From Candidatus Omnitrophota bacterium (GTDB lineage Bacteria > Omnitrophota > Gorgyraeia > Gygaellales > Profunditerraquicolaceae), in the NCBI GenBank assembly GCA_017995695.1, contig JAGOIJ010000027.1, forward strand, positions 1-15,734: a DNA stretch of 15,734 bases, written 5' to 3'. Below, piece by piece: positions 1 through 6,750 of this stretch; positions within the stretch are counted from its first letter, which is position 1; each line of letters opens with the position of its first letter. Position numbers and translations under genes: made by a program. The notes beneath the pieces are model-generated. The model was given only the letters and a program-made list of their open reading frames with translations. It was not told the DNA's origin and did not search any database.

Positions 1-3000
1 CGCTTAAGTCGCTGACGTGCTTAATAAAAAACTCTTCTCCGCTTAATTGCCCATCAATAGGAAGCAAGAGATTATGCAATGCACTAAAACTATATATCAG
101 ATCAAGCTTTCCCGTCTTAAGGTAAGCGCGTATTTGATCGACAAGATTTTCAGCAGTATCAAGAAAAAACAACACGTGCGCGGGGATACTGTTCATATTC
201 TTAGGAAAATACATATCGCCGAAAGCAATAATATAAACATTATTATTGATGCCAAGGCGTTCCTCTAATCTATGAGATAAGCCAATGGCTGCGGTTAAAT
301 CGCCAGCGCCCCAATCAAGAATATAGACCGGTTCTCCTTTTTTTGCTTGGGCCATGTCAACAATCCGATCAACTAAGGAATCTCCCAAAACATGCTGGAA
401 TGCCTCGTCTATTTCTTCAATCGAACTATCAGAAATAAGCGCGCCGCGTGACTCGACCTGCATCCGACCTTGATGTGCCACAATACGCGGGACGCCATTC
501 ATAGTAGTGATGCCACTATCGGAAGGCCGCAAACGCGGCTCAGCCATTTGGATCGCGCGAATTTGTTCAGATGATAGCGCCGAACTAAAAACAACCCTAC
601 CCCAAACAAGCTTTTCTGTTTCTATCGGAGAAGAAACTGCATTCTCTATGGATGTTCCATTGCTTGAGCCGGCGTCATATACAAGCACTGTACCATTCGG
701 AAAAACAGAAATGACGGCATGGATGCGCGAAACATAGCCATGAGACAAAGTAACACCGTGTTTTACGCCGCGACCCACCACGTTTTCCCCTTCGCGCAAT
801 TGATATTCGTTAAGAATTTCATCATCAACCAAAACGAGGGAGCCTGCGCGTTGCGCTAGCCTCAAACGCAACCCGCCAAAATTAATCACATTGCCTTCAT
901 GTGCCTCGCCAACAAGGTTTCCCCCTTCTTGCAATGGGAAAAGAATGCCACGGCTAAAATCGCGCTTGCCAGCAACTTCGACAAACGTACCATTGCTTGA
1001 GCCGGCGTCATACAAGCGCACTACGCCTTCTGCGCTAATAGAGATGACTGCGTGGATGCGCGAAACAAGATTCGAACTCAAAGCAATAGCGCCATCCCCG
1101 TGAACGCCGCGCCCTACAACATACTCACCCGGCTTCAATACATATTCTTGCTTTGTCTGCGCGTTAACCAAAAACAAAGCTCCTGCGCGCTGTTCAAGGT
1201 ACAACCGCACCTTCCCAGCAATCACGATTGTTTCTCCTGTGCTAACTGTACCAACAAAATTACCGAATTGATTCTCAATCCGCTCTTCCGCTGCCGGCAT
1301 AGGTCCTGCCTCTTGATACAAAGAAGCATAGAATAAAAACAGCTCATCGATTAAAACCCCGTTTCTTTCACTGACAGCTTCCTTCATCTTATCTTTCCCC
1401 AACACGAGATAATGCATGAAATTCTCGGCAAAAAATTCTTCGACGCTGCCTTGATATTGCTGTCGGGTCTCTTTTGACATGCCCATAAAATCAACACCCA
1501 CGACCGCGCGCGCAGTCATACATCTGCGGAATATGGTTTCGAATGCGCGGCGCTGTTGTCCGTTAAGGCTCTCCCACACCGCATGCCCCATCTCATGCAG
1601 CAAGAATCCGGTCAGCATATACCGATCAAAATCAATCGCATTCGCAATAATACCCACTTCCTTGGTTTGAGCGACATACTGTGCAAAGCGCGCTGCTTTG
1701 TCGCGGTCAGCAAAAAAATTAACACTTTTTATGGCACCTGAGCGTAGCACGCGCTCAGGCAACAGCTTAAGCACCTCAATGGTATAGTATATTTTACCTG
1801 CAGATCTTGCGTGTAAAAGCTGGATGCCAAAAGGTTCGCCTATTTCTGCAGCAAATTGCTGTTTCGCCCTTCGCAGATCTCCCTGAGGAAAGACTACCTG
1901 CGCTTGTTTCCATGTCTGGTAGGCTTGGAAGGCAGTCATCTTTTCTGCAAACGATGGCTCATCAGTCTTGAATCCAAGTTCAGTCCATGAAGGAGAAAGC
2001 ACAGTTTCTCCACCAAATGAACCCATTAAATATACTGTTTTCCGTCCATCTCTGCTTTGCCCATAACTTAAGCTATATTGGCCGGTACGGAATGCTCTTT
2101 CCATGGCAGATGTTAACCCAGGAATACTATCTACTAAAGATTCTCGCGTTCCTTCGCGCAATTGAGTAATAACATTACGCACAATCTGACGGGCAATCAT
2201 TGAGGAACTCTGTGAAGAAAAACTTTTGCTGGCAATCGGCGAAGAGGCCTTCTCTCTAATAGAGGAAACGCCTTCCTCAACGCCCTGTCTAGAGGTTTTC
2301 TCTTTCGGCGTAGAAATCCACGTTAATACCATAGCCGAAAGCAACCCCATGCCATATTTCCATGCCCCAGGAATCCAATGCCATGTCTGTTGCGCCTGCA
2401 CTACTTCCACAGGCGCTTGCAACGGCACTTCTTGGGCAACAATAAGCTCTTCTTCTGGGGTCGGCTGCGCTTCTTGCATGATAGCCTCAGCTACATGAAT
2501 CTGCTGATCGAACGCCTCCTTAAGCTGACCAGAAAATAACGTAAGACCAATACGAAATCTTTGTTGGTGCTCACCCGTTTCTCCCTTGAGTTCCAATAAT
2601 CCTTTACTCCCTTTTTCTTTAAGAATATCTAATACATCTCCTCCCCTGTTATAATACGCGATGAGCGCGCGCACGATATCGAAGTTACGGCTTTCGCCTT
2701 CCTCTAGCGAATCTAAATAACGCACCACTTCTGTCTTTTTAACTTTTTTACCCTTAACCTTAATCCAGCGCGTGCTCGTCTCTTCCACAAGCTGTTTGCC
2801 GTTTAATATTTCCCAGAAATAGAGCAGATGGGCTGCGCTCACCGTGCGCGCATAATACTCATCATACAATGCAGAGCGCGGGTCGCAACGTTCTAGATCA
2901 ATGCCTTCCTGAAGCGCAAAACGCTCAAACACAGCAAAATGACGTGCTTCTTCGCGCGAAACTATTTTCCCTTTAGCCTTTATTTCTAAATGTTTGCTTT

Positions 3001-5953
3001 CAAGAAACTTATTAGTCGCTTCAATAACATGCGGCATGATTTGCAGCGGACCCAACGCCCCCTTTTTGGAAATCAAATCATCTACGGTCCCTGTCTCAGC
3101 AAACTCAAGGGCAACCAATATATCGACGGGGATACCGGTAGCTTCTGACAAAACGAGATACACGCCCATCCCTTCGACACCAAGCCGGTTAAGGAAACGA
3201 TCGCCATTAGCAATGTCTTCTGCGGCAACATCAACCTGCCAATCAGAAAAATCGCCGGGCATCTCAAATGGCCGAAAGTTCGCTGCCTGCGCAATAACTA
3301 TCGGCGCGGGAGCGGTAATTTGTGCAACCGAAGGCGCAGCAAACAACACCCCGGCGCAAAATATTGCTAGAGGCACCCATCTTTTCCACGATGTTATTGG
3401 TGATGACCCAGATTGCTCTTTGTTCGATAGATCCGTCGGATAATATTTTTGATTCTCAAGATAAATATCATACCAATAGGTTGATGCCTTTTTAATCTTT
3501 GCCATATCACGTTCTGCATCTTGCGTCTTTCCCAACGCCCGATACATGCGCGCGCGATCACTATACAAATCAAGCAAAAGCTCGGCGTTGCCTGCAAAGG
3601 GCCCGTTTTCAATTGTCCCCTTGCTTAACACCTCGACTGGAATAATCTTTTCCATAAACGATATCGCCTTACTAAATTCATCGAGCGCTTGTTGCGGCTT
3701 ACGCATCCATTCATAGACACGGCCTAAGCCCCGATGCGCATCAAGCAATTCAGGATCAAGTGAAAGAGCCTTTTTATAATTCTCTTCTGCTTTTTCATAG
3801 TCGGCGCGCGGGTCAGTATCCCATGAACCCTTATAAAAATCCGCCTGCCGATCATATCCCCAGGCATTGTTTGGATCTTTTTCAAGTGCGGGAAGATACA
3901 TATTTCTATTAATATCAACAAAAGCAAGCAGTCCGGGGACAGTCAAAGTGCGAATGCGTTTATGCAGCGCCTTATCCTCGTAAGCTTTATTAATAATTAA
4001 ATACAATCCTTTTTTCTTATACGCTGCATTCAGAATAAACGACTCACTTGCCCCCACGTCCGTAATCAAAAGATCAACCATCATCACGCGGCCGCTCTTA
4101 AGTTTAACCAAGGAAGCAACGTGATAGATTGAGGTATTGCGTAGCGTATTCTTTACTTCAATAGGCTGCGCATCTAAACCGATTGCCTGCGCTGCCAACA
4201 AAAATAGTTGCGTTGAGCCTATGCAATTTGCCTCACGCTGCACCAGGACATCGCTTAGATGGAACGCATTTTCTCCACTATCAATACGGTACCGCCCGCG
4301 CAACATGTCAAATAATTGACGCGCAATCTTCTCGTCAGATTCACCCTGGGTATAGGCATGCTGCATTGCCGGTAATTCAGGTAACGTACGCAAAAGCGAC
4401 TGCACAATCATTTCTTTTGCATCGGCGTCAAGGTACTCAAATCCCTGCAGCTGGCGACGCATGCCCGCAATCACCACCTTCTCTGCTGCTGCCAACTCAG
4501 GCGTTTGCGCCTTCTGCATCTGCGTTCGACGCTCTTCTTCTTCCATGCTTCGCTCAAGAGGCGTAAGCGCTTTATCCTGGTTTGATGTTATGGAATCTGC
4601 TACGCCGACACTTGAAGAAAATAATACCCCAAGCGTTGCAACAGCCGCGGCCAACCAGCCTCTGCGCGTTATAGCACGCTTCGTAGCAACAATCGGTTTG
4701 TTTTGTACAGATGCGGATGTTTCAGACACGCGTTCTTGCGCTTGCCGTTGCTCTGGTCGATTAACTTCCCGCACCCGCACCTGATCAAGATGCGGACCGT
4801 TAACGCTAACGCTCTCAAGATAGGCATTAACCATTGCGTTATCTGGTCGTTGCGAAAAAATACATGTAACCGGCCCTTGCGACACCACCGGGCTGCTCGC
4901 AGAAGGCGCGCGCGGCATGGTAAGACTTAGTTGCGCGCCTCCTGAAAAATAACTGCGGATAACCTGCCCATAAGGCGTATATGCCGATTGCTTAATGTTA
5001 TATTCACCGTCTTTAAAAGATTGCAGATATTGCTTGAAATAATCCGAAGGGAGCCACGCAGTTGAAGAAGTAAGATAAAAAGGATCCTGCTTATCAATAA
5101 TCCGAGCATAAACATTACTTTGCCCTTGGAAGCGAGATTTAAACCACTGCGCCATAATTAAGGAGTAGTATACTTGCCGCAAAGCAGCGTAGCGCTTGGC
5201 AGTATTGATCTGTTTGGTTAATGTCGGGATGATTAACTCTCGGATTAGCTGCGACGCATATTCATTCAACGCTTTCATGCGTGGATCATCAAACGAATAC
5301 TCGCTTGAATTCTTAAGATAATCTTGCTCTAAACTAACCTTAAGGGTAGCCTTATAAATATACGCATGGCTTGCACTTTCCCTGATAATAATCTCCTGCG
5401 GCACAATCCATGGACGGGTTAACGTGGGGATGGTAATCTGATCATACCCGAACAACTCTTCTGCTTTTTTATAAAGCCTGTCCCAATATTTCTTTCCTTG
5501 CTGGGTTTGCGGCGAAGTGGCTAAGGCAGTATCTTTTTTTAGTTGCACATCTGCTTCAAGCAGGATCTTGCCGACATCGGTTTGCGCTAATGCAGGATCG
5601 ATGCTCTGCAATGCTTGATCAGGGCGAAGATTAACCCAAAACGCATCGTTAGGAATAGTGACGCCAACGAGAAAGTATTGTAGAAGTTGTTTAGTCGCAT
5701 CGGTAAGCTCGTGAGTTTTTGATTGAACGCTATCGCCTTTATCAAGCAGCAGATTAAAGCTATCGGCGCGGGGATCATAGGAAAGTGAACGCACATGCAA
5801 AGGCCGGAACGTTTCAACAGTTGAGGCTGAACGCAAAGTGGCAAAAGCGCTGGACATATCCAGCGTAGGCGCAATCTGGGCAAAGCCGGATTGCTCAAGC
5901 ACAAGCAATAAGCACACACATAACGCGATGCACGAATGGAGTTTCTTAATCAT
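1..5953 (-). CDS. Giant multidomain envelope protein, 3' end beyond the window
   Basis: A single uninterrupted frame of 1984 codons runs from an ATG at 5953 to the window edge. Residues 1-25 form a Sec signal peptide (KK, long hydrophobic core, predicted cleavage after SGFA). Residues 26-430 are an unrecognised module. Hydrophobic segments lie at about 433-452, 859-877 and 1193-1213. Between them are a transglutaminase-like domain (C577, H611, D627), three TPR-like repeats (698-732, 739-772, 790-823) and an SLT-like lytic transglycosylase domain (E953, GALGPLQIMP at 965-974, AYYNRGG at 1099-1105). The C-terminal part has HEMGH (1453-1457) with downstream EEFFAE (1505-1510), two FHA domains (about 1582-1659 and 1693-1770) and a class I methyltransferase-like start (LDWGAGD at 1879-1885). 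The start is supported by the signal peptide and an upstream promoter, but there is no clear Shine-Dalgarno. The domain calls come from motifs only. The overall role, perhaps envelope remodelling or signalling, is inference. The gene sits downstream of rsmI in its own transcription unit. Confidence 0.9.
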   Translation of the reverse strand, partial: MIKKLHSCIALCVCLLLVLEQSGFAQIAPTLDMSSAFATLRSASTVETFRPLHVRSLSYDPRADSFNLLLDKGDSVQSKTHELTDATKQLLQYFLVGVTIPNDAFWVNLRPDQALQSIDPALAQTDVGKILLEADVQLKKDTALATSPQTQQGKKYWDRLYKKAEELFGYDQITIPTLTRPWIVPQEIIIRESASHAYIYKATLKVSLEQDYLKNSSEYSFDDPRMKALNEYASQLIRELIIPTLTKQINTAKRYAALRQVYYSLIMAQWFKSRFQGQSNVYARIIDKQDPFYLTSSTAWLPSDYFKQYLQSFKDGEYNIKQSAYTPYGQVIRSYFSGGAQLSLTMPRAPSASSPVVSQGPVTCIFSQRPDNAMVNAYLESVSVNGPHLDQVRVREVNRPEQRQAQERVSETSASVQNKPIVATKRAITRRGWLAAAVATLGVLFSSSVGVADSITSNQDKALTPLERSMEEEERRTQMQKAQTPELAAAEKVVIAGMRRQLQGFEYLDADAKEMIVQSLLRTLPELPAMQHAYTQGESDEKIARQLFDMLRGRYRIDSGENAFHLSDVLVQREANCIGSTQLFLLAAQAIGLDAQPIEVKNTLRNTSIYHVASLVKLKSGRVMMVDLLITDVGASESFILNAAYKKKGLYLIINKAYEDKALHKRIRTLTVPGLLAFVDINRNMYLPALEKDPNNAWGYDRQADFYKGSWDTDPRADYEKAEENYKKALSLDPELLDAHRGLGRVYEWMRKPQQALDEFSKAISFMEKIIPVEVLSKGTIENGPFAGNAELLLDLYSDRARMYRALGKTQDAERDMAKIKKASTYWYDIYLENQKYYPTDLSNKEQSGSSPITSWKRWVPLAIFCAGVLFAAPSVAQITAPAPIVIAQAANFRPFEMPGDFSDWQVDVAAEDIANGDRFLNRLGVEGMGVYLVLSEATGIPVDILVALEFAETGTVDDLISKKGALGPLQIMPHVIEATNKFLESKHLEIKAKGKIVSREEARHFAVFERFALQEGIDLERCDPRSALYDEYYARTVSAAHLLYFWEILNGKQLVEETSTRWIKVKGKKVKKTEVVRYLDSLEEGESRNFDIVRALIAYYNRGGDVLDILKEKGSKGLLELKGETGEHQQRFRIGLTLFSGQLKEAFDQQIHVAEAIMQEAQPTPEEELIVAQEVPLQAPVEVVQAQQTWHWIPGAWKYGMGLLSAMVLTWISTPKEKTSRQGVEEGVSSIREKASSPIASKSFSSQSSSMIARQIVRNVITQLREGTRESLVDSIPGLTSAMERAFRTGQYSLSYGQSRDGRKTVYLMGSFGGETVLSPSWTELGFKTDEPSFAEKMTAFQAYQTWKQAQVVFPQGDLRRAKQQFAAEIGEPFGIQLLHARSAGKIYYTIEVLKLLPERVLRSGAIKSVNFFADRDKAARFAQYVAQTKEVGIIANAIDFDRYMLTGFLLHEMGHAVWESLNGQQRRAFETIFRRCMTARAVVGVDFMGMSKETRQQYQGSVEEFFAENFMHYLVLGKDKMKEAVSERNGVLIDELFLFYASLYQEAGPMPAAEERIENQFGNFVGTVSTGETIVIAGKVRLYLEQRAGALFLVNAQTKQEYVLKPGEYVVGRGVHGDGAIALSSNLVSRIHAVISISAEGVVRLYDAGSSNGTFVEVAGKRDFSRGILFPLQEGGNLVGEAHEGNVINFGGLRLRLAQRAGSLVLVDDEILNEYQLREGENVVGRGVKHGVTLSHGYVSRIHAVISVFPNGTVLVYDAGSSNGTSIENAVSSPIETEKLVWGRVVFSSALSSEQIRAIQMAEPRLRPSDSGITTMNGVPRIVAHQGRMQVESRGALISDSSIEEIDEAFQHVLGDSLVDRIVDMAQAKKGEPVYILDWGAGDLTAAIGLSHRLEERLGINNNVYIIAFGDMYFPKNMNSIPAHVLFFLDTAENLVDQIRAYLKTGKLDLIYSFSALHNLLLPIDGQLSGEEFFIKHVSDLS
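2..331 (-). other. Start of a class I methyltransferase-like domain, cut by the window edge
   Basis: Residues 1875-1984. VYILDWGAGDLTAAIG has the strand-then-glycine-rich loop of SAM-binding motif I (hhhDxGxGxG type), though the third glycine is replaced by D-L. It is followed by a second hydrophobic strand (NVYIIAFGDMY) and by DLIYSFSALHNLL at about 1951, resembling motif IV of Rossmann methyltransferases. The glycine loop departs enough from consensus that a non-catalytic or different Rossmann protein is possible. The rest of the domain is off the left edge. Confidence 0.5.
644..1210 (-). repeat. Tandem in-frame duplication encoding two FHA domains
   Basis: Two copies of a block about 78 codons long, offset by exactly 333 bp (111 codons), encode FHA domains at about residues 1582-1659 and 1693-1770. 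Both have GRG, VSRIHAVIS and DAGSSNGT, the conserved FHA loops that contact phosphothreonine (Arg, Ser, His and Asn). The DNA is still close in places: 23 bases are identical at 657-679 and 990-1012. FHA domains read phosphothreonine and usually work with Ser/Thr kinases in the cytoplasm. No kinase gene is in this window. Confidence 0.85.
1394..1756 (-). other. HExxH zinc-metallopeptidase-like domain
   Basis: About residues 1400-1520. HEMGH at 1453-1457 is the zinc-binding and catalytic helix motif, preceded by the hydrophobic YMLTGFLL. EEFFAENF at 1505-1512, about 50 residues on, supplies the glutamate expected as third zinc ligand in gluzincin-type peptidases (E1506 or E1510). The layout recalls anthrax lethal factor/ATLF-type and related families, in which a short beta segment comes before LLHEMGH and an E-x-F-A-E helix follows. 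No exact family can be assigned by eye. The catalytic residues look intact. Confidence 0.65.
2624..3166 (-). other. SLT-like lytic transglycosylase domain
   Basis: About residues 930-1110. The segment has the three SLT landmarks. A catalytic Glu (E953 in ALEFAETG) aligns with the family ES motif. GALGPLQIMP, 12 residues later, matches the family GAxGLMQLMP block. IAYYNRGG near residue 1100 matches the AYNxG motif. The domain family cleaves the MurNAc-GlcNAc bond of peptidoglycan with formation of 1,6-anhydroMurNAc. The E-T-G in place of the common E-S and the long stretch between the second and third motifs (residues 975-1097) show that this is a divergent member. Activity would require this segment to be periplasmic. 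Confidence 0.7.
3485..3862 (-). other. Three TPR-like repeats
   Basis: Residues 698-823 contain three helical-hairpin repeats with TPR spacing. The first ends in YKKALSLDPE, the classic end of one TPR and start of the next. The second is AHRGLGRVYEWMRKPQQALDEFSKAI. The third is LLDLYSDRARMYRALGKTQDAERDMAKI. They carry the small/large residue pattern at the consensus A8, G8/Y11, A20 and P32 positions. TPRs mediate protein-protein contacts. Here they link the transglutaminase-like and lytic-transglycosylase-like parts of the same chain. Confidence 0.75.
4058..4336 (-). other. Transglutaminase-like (cysteine protease fold) domain
   Basis: About residues 540-632 of the long protein. The stretch around REANCIGSTQLFLLAAQAIG fits the Cys-helix signature of transglutaminase-like domains (Cys at the start of a helix that ends in ALG/AIG). 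It is followed after 34 residues by H611 in SIYHVASLVKL and after a further 16 by D627 in RVMMVDLL, the usual Cys-His-Asp order and spacing. Family members act as amide-bond hydrolases or transferases, and some are only scaffolds. The conserved triad suggests activity, but the substrate cannot be read from sequence. SirB1-like proteins combine this fold with TPRs in the same order, and TPR-like repeats follow here too. Confidence 0.55.
4664..5878 (-). other. N-terminal unrecognised extracytoplasmic module of the giant protein
   Basis: This is residues 26-430 of the long protein, just after the signal peptide. I cannot assign it to a named family. It is mixed alpha/beta in appearance, rich in aromatic and charged residues, with landmarks such as PNDAFWVNLRPD (about residue 105 onward), RPWIVPQEIIIRE and RQVYYSLIMAQWFK. 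It has no obvious catalytic motif and no repeats. The segment ends in a charged, Gln/Arg-rich linker before the hydrophobic stretch at 433. I have an unverified impression of similar blocks at the start of other very long hypothetical proteins from Omnitrophota-type genomes, so it may be a lineage-specific module. Confidence 0.5.
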
Positions 5954-5998
5954 AGTATTGTAATAAAATGGAAGATGCTATCAGCCTAATGTGCTAAA

Positions 5999-6027
5999 AG
6001 TATATAATGTAGGTAAGTGTAAGACAA
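5999..6027 (-). promoter_or_regulatory. Sigma70-type promoter for the giant gene
   Basis: Reading the minus strand, TTGTCT (6022-6027) and TATACT (5999-6004) are separated by exactly 17 bases. The -35 matches consensus at 4 of 6 positions and the -10 at 5 of 6. A start site near 5992 would give a leader of about 40 nt before the ATG at 5953. No Shine-Dalgarno precedes that ATG. The promoter sits in the 89-nt gap after rsmI, so the long gene is probably a separate transcription unit. Confidence 0.55.
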
Positions 6028-6042
6028 GGCGATTTGGCAGGA

Positions 6043-6747
6043 TTACAGAAAACGCTTTCGGAAGAAAGAAAAATAGGGTGTCCCTAAACAGGGGGGGATG
6101 ATAACGACGAATTCTCCTTTGGGTGAGGTTTTTTCAAAATGCGCAATAATTGTGCTGATACTTTGGCGCCTGATCTCTTCAAATTTCTTGGTTAATTCGC
6201 GCGCAACAGCGATATCAATATCGCCAAAAACCTCAAGCGCGTCTTTTAGGCAAGCTACAACCCTATGGCACGATTCATAAAAAACTATGGTGCGATTCAA
6301 GGTTCGAAGCTCCTTCAGGCGATTAAGGCGCGCGCCTGAACGATTCGGCAAGAAACCCTCAAACACAAACCTGTGGCTAGGAGCCCCGGACAACACCAGC
6401 GCATGCACTAATGCAGCAGGGCCAGGGATACAAACAACGGGGATGGCATTATCGATCGCCAGATTAATCAATGCATGGCCGGGGTCGGAAATCCCCGGCG
6501 TGCCGGCGTCAGAAACCAACGCCACATCCTTACCATCCTTAAGCAAGGAAAGAATGTAATCTCCTTTGGTGATTTTATTGTGGGAAAAATAACTAGTCGT
6601 TGGCTTACTAATCTGATAATGATCAAGCAGGATCTTGGTATGGCGGGTATCTTCGCAGGCAATCAGATCAACGCTTTTTAAAACCTCGAGCGCGCGTAAA
6701 GTAATATCCTTAAGGTTGCCGATCGGTGTGGCGACGATATAAAGCAT
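6043..6747 (-). CDS. rsmI: 16S rRNA (cytidine-1402 2'-O)-methyltransferase RsmI
   Basis: This 234-residue protein belongs to the tetrapyrrole-methylase fold family and is expected to 2'-O-methylate C1402 in the decoding centre of 16S rRNA using SAM. The family signatures are all present in order: TPIGNLKDIT (7-16), CEDTRHT (31-37), SDAGTPGISDPG (79-90), IPGPAA, FEGFLP, YESCHR and ARELTKKFEE. The protein lacks the C-terminal extension of the roughly 280-residue E. coli form, as many RsmI homologues do. The start lies 3 nt after the glmS stop (TGA-GCC-ATG), which suggests translational coupling. The last 15 residues (220-234) do not look like a normal RsmI end and follow a run of seven C. With one C fewer, a TAG would end the gene at 6084-6086, directly at a candidate terminator. 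Confidence 0.93.
   Translation of the reverse strand: MLYIVATPIGNLKDITLRALEVLKSVDLIACEDTRHTKILLDHYQISKPTTSYFSHNKITKGDYILSLLKDGKDVALVSDAGTPGISDPGHALINLAIDNAIPVVCIPGPAALVHALVLSGAPSHRFVFEGFLPNRSGARLNRLKELRTLNRTIVFYESCHRVVACLKDALEVFGDIDIAVARELTKKFEEIRRQSISTIIAHFEKTSPKGEFVVIIPPCLGTPYFSFFRKRFL
6068..6086 (-). terminator. Candidate intrinsic terminator at the end of rsmI
   Basis: On the minus strand a short stem TAGGG-ACA-CCCTA (6074-6086) is followed immediately by TTTTTC and further pyrimidines. The stem has only 5 pairs, three of them G-C, so it is weak. Its position inside the annotated 3' end of rsmI and upstream of the promoter of the next gene makes a terminator role plausible. Confidence 0.35.
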
Positions 6748-6750
6748 GGC

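Noticed and set aside
47..5919. Many 60-150 codon open frames on both strands across 1-5950
   Set aside because: They lie in other frames of the long minus-strand gene, are of low complexity or Cys/Ser/Arg-skewed composition, and match no family. The long frame carries the recognisable domains.
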